Shown: piece by piece, positions 51,882 to 63,646 of the stretch | Position numbering within the stretch: the first letter of the stretch is position 1 | How the letters are laid out: each line of letters begins with the position of its first letter | NCBI GenBank assembly: GCA_002989075.1 | Contig: PSQN01000007.1 | Location: forward strand, 754,802-818,801 | Origin: Arthonia radiata | Lineage: Eukaryota > Ascomycota > Arthoniomycetes > Arthoniales > Arthoniaceae | Direction: 5' to 3' | Length of the DNA stretch: 64,000 nt | The notes under the pieces: model-generated | Database searches by the model: none | What the model was told of the DNA's origin: nothing | Seen by the model: only the letters and a program-made list of their open reading frames with translations | Position numbers and translations under genes: made by a program

Positions 51882-54800
51882 TATAGCTATACTCTTTAAC
51901 TCTATAGTATATATAGTAGCCTTAAATTTATAACTTATATAGACTATTTAAGTATCTTCTATTATAGAAGTACTATAGTAGTCTTAAACTTACTACCATC
52001 TATATATATTATAAAAACTCTACGCTAGATAATTATAAGAGCTAAATCTATACTATCTAAACTTAGTCTTATATTCTATAAAAGAAATACTTAGCTACTT
52101 ACTAAGATATATATAAGTACGTTATATAATATATTTATTATAATAATAAGCTAGTTATATTCTATAATTATAGTATCTAGATTATTAATAATTATGGTAT
52201 TTATAAAAAACTGTTCTTAAAGACTTACTAGAACAGATATATACTACTTAAGAGACTCTATAAAATTTAAACTAAAGTTTCTTATTAATTAGGCCTTATA
52301 GGTCTTAAGTAGTAATAGATAATACTTATATAATTATTAATTATTAGCTATAGAAACTAAGTCTTAAATTACTTAAATTAATAGATAATATAAAGCTAAA
52401 TATAGCTATATAAATACTTTTATAAGCTTCTATTCTAAGATTAAGTTAATTAGTAGTAGGTTATAGAATGTATTAAGTAATTCTTAAGTAACTATCTTAA
52501 ACTCTCTAGTAATAATCTTAGCTATCTACCATTATATTATATAGAGAGTCTATATAATAATACTTTAATATAGCTTATAAAACTCTACCTCTAGTATATA
52601 CTATACTAAGTACCTATATAAAATTAATATTAAAGTTAAGACTCTATACTAAGTTACTATAACTTACTAAAGTACTAAGTATCTTTATAGCTTTCAATTT
52701 AATATAGTTAGAATATAGCTTTTAGCTAAATTTTAAATTAACTATAACTTTTAGTAATTTAGTATATTTAACTATCTTTAATAGTTCTATATAGCTATTA
52801 ATTATTAGCTCTCTTGATATATTATTATCTAGTACTAAAAATTAAAGCCTTTAAATAGATTTAAAGAAGTAAATAAGCTTATATTTATTAATATTAAAGA
52901 CTAAAGTATACTAGTACTTCTATTCTTATAGGTAATAGTATAGCTTAGCTAGTTTTATATAGTTTTTCTAAGCTATATACTCTATGATACCTTAGATAAC
53001 TATATTAAGATTATTAATAAATACTAGGATTATATAGCCTTACTTAGTAACTATATTAACTAGATTAGTAATATTATAGTATATCTATTATAGTATAGTA
53101 AAGTAGTATCTCTTCTTTAGTTATTTATATAATTTTAGTATAATTAGTATAAAAACTTATTAGATACTCTACTACTACTAAAAAGATATATTATTTAAGT
53201 AGATAGTATCTTAGTCTTTAGTAGTTAATATTATTAAATGCTCTACTAATATTAAGTTAAAGTATACTTACTATTAGTATTTCTAAGAATTTAAGAGCTA
53301 CTAAAATCTTTTTTAATATTATATATATAGCATTTTTTAGTAATAAAGATTTATAGCTATCTATATATAATTATAGGAGTAGACTATATTTTTTAACTTA
53401 GTAGCTAATTTCTATAGTAAGGATCTCCTTAAGAGTTTTATTTAGAATATATAATAATATAATTAGTTGAAAAGTCTTAAATTATAGTGATTATCTTTAT
53501 CTAGTTTATATAGAACTACTATTAATAATTATTAAAAGAACTTAGAACAGTAGTCTAATTAGATATAGACTTGGAATAGCTATATAGTATAAATAAAGAT
53601 ACTTTTAGCTATCTAAAGAATATAAAATAAAATTTAGTCTACTCTAGCTACTTTATTTAAATAACTAGTTTTAATTGTATTAATAATCTTTATCTTAGTA
53701 AGCTTAGTAAAGGGTATAGAGCTCTGATATTAGTAGCTAATACTAAAAGGTCTACTTTTTAAAATATAGAGAAGAATAACTATTATAGTAGTACTACTTT
53801 ATCTTTAAAGTTTATTACTATTTAGCTAGTTACTATATCTCTAAGGAGAAGTATAAAGATTGGATATAAAAAGCTATTCTTTATCTATAATCTATTTACT
53901 AATATTATAGAAAGACTTATAAACCTTAATCTTTTTAGTATACTCTTACTAGTAGACTCTATGTACCTACTATATAGATAGTCTAGATCTTTTAATTATA
54001 TATCTTAAGGTATTTGTTCTAGTTATATTAATAGTAGATAAGATACTAGTAATAGTAGACCTTACATACTTTCTTAATTAGCTACTAAATAACTAGACTA
54101 AGTTTTAATACTAAGTATAGATAAATATAAGTTAAGTATTTACTTTTACTACTTCTATAATCATCTAAAAAGGTAATAAGATAATTATATTTTAGTCTTC
54201 TTATTTAATAGCTTAAACTATTTAAATAATATACTTAAGGTATTCTACTAAAAGCTAGTAGTATTAAGTTTTTTCTATTTATACTAAAAGATAGTTACTA
54301 CTTATTATAGAACAAGCTCTAAAATTATAGTAATAGACTTATAATAACTATATTAATCTACTTATAGATTAATTATATACTTAATAAGCTCTTCTACTAA
54401 GTCTAGTATTATAAAAGTAAGATTAATAGTAGTATCTTAATTATGTATACTAGGTCTAGATATCTTAGTACTAGAAGAAATAAGTAGCTAAAGTATTTTA
54501 GTCTTAATAAACAAAATTCAAGAATCTAGATATTAATAATTATACTTATTCTAGTTTATTTTAATTTAAAGAGAGTAGTAGAGATTGAAGTTATCTATAA
54601 TTTAGTACTTATTTACTAACTGTATAGTAATTATATTAGCTAGTAGATAGACTATTAAGCTTACTAGGTTCTATTAGTTTAAAAAGCTAGAGTTATAAAT
54701 ATTATAAATATATACTATCTAAGTATTTTCTTCTATAAATAGCTATAGTAGAATTAAGTTAGAAGTATAATATATAATATTCTAGCTTAAGTACTAAACT

Positions 54801-55420
54801 CTTTAATTAATAAAAAATACTATCTAGGCTACTATATTAAAGCTATAGAGTAGGTATACTAAATTAAAGTACTACTTAGCTAGATTATAGCTAGTATTCT
54901 ACTATAGATATTTTTATAGTCTCTAAATTATAAGAATATTTTATTCAAAAATATATATTAAACTATTATTTTTTAATTTTATTTGATTATATTATAAGAT
55001 AGAAAGTAGATATCTATAGTTAGATATTACTTTGATTATAGTACTTACTTATAGATTATTAAGTAGAGCTTAGCTAATAGTATCTATAAGTATTTAGTAG
55101 AATATAAAAGCTTATTACTTTCTAGGAGTAGAATCTAATAGCTAAGTACTATCTATACCTTATTAACTTTTATTATAGTATATACTATTAGATAGTACTT
55201 ACTTCTAAGTTACTAAAATTAGTAAGACTATTTAATTTAATATAGATATAATAGAATCTTAACTACTCGTAAATAATTAGAGTAATTATCTAGAATACTA
55301 ATAACTAGTTTAAGTTAAATATTTAATTTTAGCTTATTTAATATTAATATATCTAGCTATACTAGCTAACTTAGCTTAAAGAGAATTTTAACTCTTTTAA
55401 GGCTTAGATATAGTTACTAA
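51882..55420 (-). mobile_element. Degenerate LTR-retrotransposon remnant, probably Copia
   Basis: Heavily RIPped. On the minus strand around 53030-52900 a block reads ILVFINNLNIVI..IIEYIA.KNYIKLAKLYYYL, which resembles the Copia reverse-transcriptase stretch YVDDL.IVG..EEIE..K..L...F.MKDLG...YCLG. Other domains are too mutated to place and the limits are approximate. It is a different family from Copia A/B/C. Confidence 0.4.
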
Positions 55421-58400
55421 AAAGAGAAATCAACTAGCTAAAGATAGTATAAGTATTATACTATCTCTATAAAAAGTAGGCTTCTTATTTAGATAAAGAT
55501 AATAATATTGAAAATCTAGCTAAAAGGCTAAAACTACTAGAAAGAAAATTTGAAAAATAGCTTAATTTAATTATAATAGCTCTAAGCTAATTAATAGTCT
55601 ATCTACTAGCCTACTTAAGTCTACTTCTTATCTAAAAAATAGTTTCTAACCCTAATCTAGATAATAATAGTAGTAAAAATAGCTTAGCTACTAGTACTAG
55701 ATATTCTAATAGATCTAGTAGTCTAGTTCTAGATACTATAAAATCTACTACTAAAACTAAGTAAAAAATTTAATCTTCTATAGATAAGCTAAGTTAATTT
55801 TATTCTACCAGATAAAATATATATATTTAGAATTATCTAAATTATCTTTTATATCTATAAAATAGTAGTTATATAAGCTTTAAATAAGTAAAATTTAATT
55901 ATACTTAGAATTTAGAAATTAATTAAGATCAATAAATAAGTTTAGAACAAAAAGATCTATATCTTAAATTAGTAGTATTAAACTTTAGAGGGTATCTAAA
56001 TTTAATATAAAATAGTTACATATTTAGGAATTCTAATTTAGAACAATTCTAATTTAAACTATGAATAAACCAATAACTTAGCTCTATAAATAATCTAAAC
56101 CAAGATAAGCTAAACTAGATTAATTTAGATTAACTTAGATTACTAGAGCTAATTTAATATACTATAAAGCTTTAAAACTATTCTAAAACTATTCTATAAG
56201 AATTATTTAATAATATCTAGATAAAACTTAGCTAGTATATAGACTTCTAGGCTAGGCTATAAGATACTAATTAGTAATATACTAGTAGTATAAATCTATT
56301 ATTATAGATTTAAGTATCTAAAGGAGCTATAGTAATCTAGCTCTATATAATTGTTATATTAATTTTATACTGTATATGAAATTAACTACAAATTAATATA
56401 GGATTGACATTTCTTTTAGGGGCTAGAGAGTTAGAAGTAGATAGAATAAAAGGAGGAGAAGTAGAAGGATTTTAGCTAGAAATAATATTAGGAAGATAAG
56501 TAGTAAACAAGAAGTAGATGAGTTATATATATAAGTATAACTAAGTTATATATATAGCGGTAGGATATATTAAGAGTTTTTCTATCTATAGTTTTTCTCT
56601 AGCTTAGCTAGACCGTCTATATAGCTCTTATAGAATCAATACTAGATATTAGATTAAGTTTATTATTATATAACTACTATTTTAGAAATATTAGTTTTCT
56701 AATCTAGATTAAACTAAGTTAAAACTAAAACTATAGATAAAATTTAGTTTAGATTATAAATAGAGCTCTTTTACACTAAATTAGAGCTAAGCCTTATATT
56801 AGAAGTTAGTTTAATATACTTTTATAGTAAAGCTATAATCTAGACTTTATTATGTTTATCTATATATTTAATCTTCTTTCCCTTTTCTAGTCTCTAGTAG
56901 TACTAAGTTCTTTATTTTATATTGTAATATTATCTATATTTAGTTTTTCTATTCTAAATAATATAGAGAGCTACTAATTATTAGTATACATAATTAATTT
57001 ATATTAACTATAAGAGCTTAGTTTAATTATTTAAAGCTAGAATAACATAAAGCTAAAGTTATATAAAAACTTTTGGCTATTTAAGATAATGTTAAGTTAG
57101 AAGCCTAATATAGTAGTCTAATCTCTAATATATCTCTTAGAATATTTATTTATAACTTTTAATAGCTTTTATAGTTCTTACTTCTTTTATTTAATTTTAT
57201 CTAATCTACTATCTATCTAATCTCTTATCTTATTCTGATATAAAACTTTTTCTATACTATATCTTCTAGATTATTATAAACTTCAAAGCTAGTTACTTTA
57301 ATAAGACTATTATTATTATTTAGTAGAATAAAGAATATAGACCTATAAATACTAAAATAAATTTATATAGACTAGATATCTATTAGTAGAACTAATATAC
57401 TTAGGTACTCTAGATATATATTTATAAGTTATAGACTTAAGTCTATTAAAGTTATTCCTATATTATATATCTCAAAGCTTAATATCTATTATATACTATA
57501 TTTTTATAATTTAAGGCTAATACTATTAGAAACTTTTAATCTCTACTGCTCTAAAGAGCTCTTTTTAAGAACTTTCTTTTATACTTATTATAATAAAATT
57601 ATAAGTAGTTTTAGGTATAGAAGTACTATATAGAATATTAATATAGTATATATATAAGTAAGCCTTAGCCCTATATAGATCTATAGCTCTATAGTTCTAT
57701 CTACTTAGTACTTATTATGACTATCTAATCTATCTTATTGTATATCTTTATAATCCAAGTAATATTATAATTTTATAAGATCTATTGTGCTATAGAGCTC
57801 TTTTTAAGAGCTTTTCTTTATACTTCTGATACTTGAAAATATACTTAAATTATATATAGTATTTCTATATAGGATACTAGTATTATATATAGATAAGTTC
57901 TAGCTCTATATAGCCCTATAGCTCTACTTTTATATAACTAGAGGCTTAGCTTATACTATATATTATATCTATCTATAAGTATCTTAAGTATAAATAATAT
58001 TATAAGTTTATAATATTTACTATACTAAATAGTACTTTCTTATAGCTTTCTTTTATACTTAATATAATTGAAAGGTTAGTAGTTTTAGCTATGCTACTAT
58101 TATATATATCTACTTATATTATATATAAATAAATATTAGTTCTATAGTCTTATAAGCTTAATACTAAATTTCTAAATTTTAATAGAGTACAAACTTATTC
58201 TAAGAGTATAATACTTATAAAATTAAGTCTTTTTAACCTATCTAATATGAAACATATAAATTCACATTTTATATAAACTAATGTTCTCTAATTTATAGAG
58301 TATACTCTAGATATTAAGTGAACTTCAAAAAAAACTTTAGAATTAGATAAATACAGCCTCTAGCTATTACTCCTTTAAAGAATAATTTAGCCCTAGTTAT

Positions 58401-59240
58401 TATAAGATACTATTATATTTTTATAATAGATATACTTATATATAGTATTCTATAAGACTAGTATTCTTTGAGCTATCTATAGATTTTACTTAGCTTAAAT
58501 TCTATCTTCTTCTTCTTAATACTATCTTAATATTATTTTAACTAACTAATAAGAAAATAACTAATACTTTATATCTATAGCTTAATACTATTGATTTAAT
58601 ATTTTTATTTCTTCTTTATTAAGATATCTCTGTTTTATAAATCTACATTACTAGGTATATATTAGTATGGAGGTTATTAAGAAAAATCTAAAATATATAG
58701 ATTTATATACTATTCTATTTTATATTAAAAGTCTTAAAATATTCTTTTATTATTTATTAAAGTATCTAGACTAACTAAAGCTAGTAGTTTAAACTTTAAA
58801 GTACTTATTTATTCTTATAAATTATTATAGAGAAGTATAGTTAGCTATCTAGAATCTTAAAAGTAAATAGTAAGAGTTTTTTGATAGCTCTAGAATACTA
58901 GATAGCCTAAGAATTACTTATAAGAATTTTTACTATAGAGCTTATATATAGTACTTACTTTTTAGAATTTAATATTAGTTAGTATTTATATATTATTATA
59001 GTTAACTATCTTAATTTTATAGAGTAGTATTATACTATATCTAAAGTATATAGAAATTATATACTTATATATCTAGATACGCTAGTAGAAAAGTCTAGAT
59101 ATATTTATATATAATTACTTCTAAGAAGTAATATTTAGGCTAGAAGCTCTAATTATAAAATGTTTTATAAGCTATCTAGAATATCTTTGTACCTATTACT
59201 ATCTATTTAGATAGGAATCTAACTTTCTTTTAATATAGCA
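55421..59240. other. AT-rich RIPped sequence, unidentified
   Basis: 3.8 kb with no protein I can place. A slightly purine-rich stretch near 56405-56520 may be an LTR or leader of an old element. GC rises sharply at about 59240. Confidence 0.4.
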
Positions 59241-59846
59241 AGCAGGCGCTTTACTTGTTTCTATATGAGGCCTTTCTTGGTGGAGAAAAGATGTACGTCT
59301 TTCCTATTGTAAGAACAATTGGGAATGCGTAACAAATACTACTACTTGGAAGATTCGAATATCTTACTGCCAACTGTATACAGGAGCCCTGCCTTTATAT
59401 TCAACTTGCTCGGCCTCTTACTCCTATCAGGCCTCAGCCAGGCCTCTATCACATACCTGATCGGCACTCGGGCTTCTATCACGTTGGTTGACCCAAGCGG
59501 TAGAGGAGTACTCACAGCAGATACCACCCTGCATAATTCTCCATTGTGCGGCCCAGGCGGCTCGAGTGCCTTGCAGCGGAGAGCCGAGAAAGACAATTTC
59601 ACTGGTAGCAGTCAGTATCTGCACATGCGGGCTATCTCTTCAACGTTGGGTAATTACATGTAAATACCAAGCTCCACCAGAGTGCAAAAGCACAGACCAC
59701 TCCGACGCGTCTCAGTCGCGTGCTCCCAGAAATCCCAAGCTCTGGGCGGGTTATTACTCACACCCTCATACAGAGGCCAACCCTACTCGTTTCGTAGACA
59801 ACTTGACGAACAGATGGCGATGATGGTTGTGTTTTCAGTAATACCA
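59241..59846. other. GC-balanced spacer, 3' of the transporter gene
   Basis: About 600 bp of normal composition between the AT-rich island and the stop of the transporter. Open frames on both strands (for example 59319-59663 plus, 59342-59602 minus) overlap each other and show no domain. Probably 3' UTR plus non-coding DNA. Confidence 0.45.
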
Positions 59847-60906
59847 TCAAACCATGTTGGCCGAGGGTTTGGCCTGATTGACGTGCTTCACTTCCGAGGA
59901 GGAGTCGGAACTGAGGCCATCCGTTGGTGGAGCCTCGCCTGCATAGTAGGTGCCGTCGATCGCAATGGGGCCTTCGCCGAATAGCCACTACAGACAAATC
60001 AGCCCAGAGGTCCTCGTTGACGCAATATATACACGCCACTACTCACCAAGTACCAGAAGATGACTCCAGTGAAAAAGCCCGCGCCGATGATGTTCCCGAT
60101 CAGGCTGGGAATCATACTCTTCCAGATATAGAAGCCAACGCTGACACCCGGCGTGCCCTGGTAGATGCCCATGGGGATGAAGAACATGTTGGCGACGACG
60201 TGGTCGAAGCTCAACGCAACGAAGAGAAATACCGGCCACCAGATGGCGACGACTTTGCCCGCAAACTCGCGCGAGCTGGTGCTCAGCACGCAAGCGATGG
60301 CGATGAGCCAGTTGCAGCCGATTCCACGAAGGAAGATTTGCCCCCAGTCCGGAGTAACGACCTTGGCGGTGGTGAATGTGATGACCTCTTTTTTATAGGC
60401 CGCTGGGTCGAGATCCCCACCGACGCCAATGAGGACAACGCCGACGAAGAGGGATCCCGCTAGGTTGCCGAAGAAGGTAACGGTCCAGTGCTGGAGCATG
60501 AGCAGGGGCGAAAGGCGACGATGAAGAACGGAGACGGTGGTATACTGCTGTAGTTCAGCCGATACTGTCGATTGCGATTAGTAGTGGCAGGCGTGCCTAC
60601 CAGATGTGAGCCCGTGGTAAGATCAGTACCAGTTAAGACGATCATGACGAGGCCGATGGGGAAGATAGAGGCGCCCAGGACCTTGATCAGTCCGGGAGCG
60701 TTCTCCTGGTACCACGCGGACGAGTTGACAGTGAGGCAGCAGGCACCGGCGAAGGCGAGCTGACATCCGGCGAGGAACGCGCTCACGAAGACCTTGTCGA
60801 TGCGCATCTTGCCTCTGGCAACTCCCTGGCGGGAAACGATCTCCATCGTCTCTTTGATCGGGTAGGCATTGCAGACAACGTGTATGGGTGGCTGTGAAGA
60901 TGCCAT
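59847..60906 (-). CDS. Formate/nitrite transporter (FNT family)
   Basis: A membrane channel/transporter for small monovalent anions such as nitrite or formate. Three exons: 60906-60601, 60544-60047 and 59987-59847. Introns are 60545-60600 (56 bp, GCTGAAC branch site) and 59988-60046 (59 bp, GTGAGT donor). They sum to 945 nt, 314 aa, typical of the family. Start is the ATG of MASSQPPIHVV. Family landmarks: DKVFVSAFLAGCQLAFAGA in the first membrane segment, GTDLTTGS (FNT signature region, with Thr where Phe/Ile is usual), HWTVTFFGNLAGSLF, GCNWLIAIAC at about 178-187, and FDHVVANMFFIPMGI with the central His at about 217. GNIIGAGFFTGVIFWYL is the last membrane segment. A short hydrophilic, Ser-rich C-tail ends PSANMV. 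Six hydrophobic segments are visible. Fungal members include the NitA nitrite transporter; whether this copy carries nitrite or formate cannot be told. No nitrate-assimilation gene is seen beside it. Confidence 0.93.
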
Positions 60907-61067
60907 TTTGGATGGAGTGGGAAAAAGCTACTGCAAACAATTTGCTCAAGTTGCAACTGATACGTTCGCCAACGCACGACAGCGTTTAGAGAAGACAAGA
61001 CTGCGGGTCTGGGGAAGAATGTGGGGAAAGAGAAAAGAGACGGGTCGAGGGCTACGTCTTGCAGGGG

Positions 61068-61073
61068 TTATCA
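61068..61073 (-). promoter_or_regulatory. GATA-factor-type site (TGATAA)
   Basis: TTATCA on the plus strand, that is TGATAA on the coding strand, about 165 bp upstream of the transporter ATG. It fits HGATAR, bound by AreA/NIT2-type nitrogen regulators. Short motif; functional only by inference. Confidence 0.35.
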
Positions 61074-61172
61074 GCTCGGGCCGGATACGGTCATGCTTCC
61101 TTTCCTACCTCAATGGGGACCTGTCGAGCATCACACGTAACCATATGCAGCGATGAGCCCTTGCCAGAGACT

Positions 61173-61178
61173 TGATAA
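61173..61178 (+). promoter_or_regulatory. GATA-factor-type site (TGATAA)
   Basis: TGATAAG, about 270 bp upstream of the transporter ATG and in opposite orientation to the site at 61068. Paired GATA sites are common in nitrogen-regulated fungal promoters, but the spacing could be chance. Confidence 0.3.
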
Positions 61179-61991
61179 GCAGCATTCAAGCTTTGAGCAA
61201 CGCTGTGTAGCTGCGGGCAAAGCGTGAGAAACGCGTCGATCTGTTGATACCCTACCATTTGACAGAGTGGCTTGCCGGTCGGTTGGCCCTTGGTGTGTAT
61301 TTCACACGGCAGTGACAGTCTCTCACGCCAGTGTAGAGTACCGCTGCGGAAGAGGGGGCTTCTGACAAATGTGGGACACTATTCGCAGAACGCTCGTCCT
61401 CCTGATTCACAAACATCCCCACGCGCAGCTCGAAGATATGTTGCCGCGCACAACTGAGGCTCATGCTGATGCCCGTAGCTGCAGCTTCGACGCCGCACGG
61501 GCGTGCAACTGCCGACGTTTCCGTCACATCTTGGCAGCGCTAGTAGCCTACCAGCCGACAATCTACCGTGGCCGACCATTCCAGCCTCTGATCCTTGTAT
61601 CTTTGTCTGTATGTAAGCATCCCTGTCTCTAAGACGCGTGATACGTGAGCGAGATGAGGTACTGCGGATGCCCAGGCTTCGGATTGTGCGTCAGGTGTCT
61701 ATCCTTATACTAAGCAATACTGAGACTCGACTCGCGACTCTGGAGTATAGCAGGACAGCACCGCGAACTGATGGCGCACTCAGAATCCAGACTCAAGCCC
61801 GAACTCCTATTTTGCCTGCTGATAATGTGCTTGAGGCAATTGGTCGTTGACAACACCATCTACCTCGCAAAACCTTGGGTTGTGTTTGATTGTTTGCCAG
61901 ATTTTGGGGCTCTATGATTGATGCGCACCCGACAGCATATGATGCTCGTACGCCAGAATGCCTCCATTTTCCATGTTCCGGAGTAGAGAGT

Positions 61992-62440
61992 TGTAACGCC
62001 GGTCGCTGGGAGGACCGAACTAAGGCTCACTTGCCTTGTGTGCTTGTCGACCTTAGTAGTAGGTGTCTCGTGTGCTAGAGACTAAAAGGCAGGAGAGGCG
62101 AAACAGATTAAAAAGGGTGAGAGGGGCTTAACTGAGTAGACAGAAGGTAAAGTACGTTACCTAAATATAGTTAAGGAACTTATATTTAAATATTAAGTTA
62201 ATAGACTAAAGTCTATTTTAAGGTCGACTATTAGTTTAGCTATATAGTCTAAAGTATATAGATAGGTTCCTCTGTATCCGACAGTTTTAATAGTTTCTCT
62301 GTTGTATTGTTAAAATTCTATTGCGATATAGCGACGTTATTAACGTCGCTATATTAAAGTTATCGGGTATCCTATATAATACTCTAATAAGGCTAGCTAC
62401 GCTTAGCCTTATATTAGCTAAATATAGTAAAACCGTAATA
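61992..62440 (-). repeat. 3' LTR of Gypsy G1 copy 2
   Basis: 449 bp, plus-strand start TGTAACGCCGGTCGCTGGGA, end AACCGTAATA. The first ~110 bp are hardly mutated; the distal half, including the hairpin at about 62324-62352, is strongly C-to-T/G-to-A shifted. Confidence 0.88.
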
Positions 62441-62539
62441 TAAGATCTCCTCTTTAAGGCTAGTCGTTCTTAACGGCTCTAGAGATATTAAAACTTCGTT
62501 GTTGCTCAGTAATAGATTTAGTTCTATAAGTCGTTATAT

Positions 62540-62959
62540 TTAAAGTTAAGAAGACTCTTAACGCTAATAAAGCGCTTAAAATTAATACTATTCTTACTAA
62601 AGTCTATAGTTAAGAGATACCTCTATATTTCTATTGCTTTTATTTAAGTAAGAAGTTTGTTTTAAAGTCTAAAAAGGTATTGTACTTTATATATATTCGC
62701 GATAAGAAGTTATATAACGTTCGCTCGTCGTTAAAAGATAGTTAGCTTCTATCTTAATGTTTATTTATATCGATTTTAACTTATTTAGCTTAGAGTATCT
62801 ATTTTTAGTACTTATAGGTGTTAAACGCTCTTTAAAGGCAATATAAGCGTTTAATAGAAGAAAAGAAAGTTATTTATACAGCAAAAAGGCAGTGTAAAGC
62901 TATTAAAGCGGTAGTTATTAATTTAAAGAAGAAGCTTAAAAGATTGTACGTTTAGACGC
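62540..62959 (+). pseudogene. Antisense accessory frame of Gypsy G1, copy 2 (5' part)
   Basis: Same frame as 45133-45552, aligned without indels through the segment encoding ..NANKAL.IN.. to DKKLYN. Most Cys codons of the cluster are mutated here (TGT/TGC to TAT and similar). It is cut by the Copia C insertion. Confidence 0.5.
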
Positions 62960-63465
62960 TGTTGGAAATTAACCAACTAGCTGGTTAGCCAGAACCCTCA
63001 GTGGCCCGGAGTATTGGACAGGTCCTACCAGCTGTCCCGGCCTAGAATAGAACAAGCCTTTTACCTAAAGGATCGGGCCTAGTAGCCCGGGCCTAGGACA
63101 AAAAGGAGCATTGCACGACCCGTCTTAGACAGCTGGCCCGTAGTCTAAGACAACACGGGATAGACTGAGACTAACAGTTTTAGATAGACGGAATTACCGT
63201 CTTGTGCGGTAAGTTACGGGTTATCTGGCCCCTATCAAAAGAACAGATATCTAGTAAGTCCTGCACGGGCCGCTAGACTTAGATATATAAGCTAGGATCC
63301 CTCTAGAGGATTCTAGCTAACAAGACAGACAACACAACAACAGCTTCTCTTTGTTACTGAGTATTGTACCTGTAACAAGCCTAAGTATTGCACTAGTCCC
63401 AAGCTAGTCTCGTCTTCCTACTCTTTGTAGTAGTATCATTCTTCTTCCCTGAACCCTATTTAACA
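62960..63465 (+). repeat. 5' LTR of Copia C
   Basis: 506 bp, TGTTGGAAATTAACC to TTTAACA. It serves as the least mutated reference for the family's LTR in this window. Confidence 0.92.
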
Positions 63466-63488
63466 GGTTATGAGCCCGGGTTAGCACC
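63466..63488 (+). other. Primer-binding site of Copia C (initiator tRNA-Met fragment type)
   Basis: GGTTATGAGCCC follows the LTR without a gap and is the exact complement of GGGCTCATAACC, the anticodon arm of initiator tRNA-Met. Priming by an internal tRNA fragment rather than the 3' CCA end is known for Drosophila copia. Confidence 0.75.
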
Positions 63489-63646
63489 AATTCCTTTCAA
63501 ATTTCCTTTTTAGGAAATATTTCCTCTACGACACCTATCGGCACCTCCGAACGATCCTATCACCAATCGACTCTAAATTTTGAGCCCAATTAAACTATTA
63601 GAACAGAATTTCCTTTTTTTAGGAATCTACAACCATACATTCGGCT

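Larger units (their letters stand above)
11050..59240. other. RIP-degraded AT-rich transposon island
   Basis: Composition changes sharply near 11.05 kb and back near 59.24 kb. Between them the sequence is dominated by A, T and TpA, while CpA and TpG are scarce outside the few younger insertions. Where transposon proteins can still be read, stops occur where Gln or Trp codons are expected (CAG/CAA to TAG/TAA, TGG to TAG). This is the signature of RIP, an ascomycete defence acting on repeats in the sexual cycle. No intact host gene is seen in this 48 kb. Confidence 0.9.
60907..61991. other. Intergenic: promoter side of the transporter gene
   Basis: About 1.1 kb of normal composition between the transporter start and the LTR of the second G1 copy. 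It should contain the transporter promoter, including two GATA-type sites. Small open frames on both strands (60869-61156, 61369-61632, 61638-61850 and others) show no domain and are left out. Confidence 0.5.
61992..62959 (-). mobile_element. Gypsy G1, copy 2, interrupted by Copia C
   Basis: Starts with a 449 bp LTR (61992-62440) followed by internal sequence matching 45038-45552 of the full copy. It is then interrupted at 62960 by a Copia LTR; the rest lies beyond the window. By comparison with the full copy this is the 3' LTR end of a minus-oriented element. The pentamer AGAGT at 61987-61991 would be its target duplication. Distal parts are more RIPped than the full copy. Confidence 0.85.

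Noticed and set aside
59319-59663. 114-codon plus-strand frame with a hydrophobic segment
   Set aside because: It overlaps minus-strand frames of similar length and has no family resemblance; the region is better read as 3' flank of the transporter.
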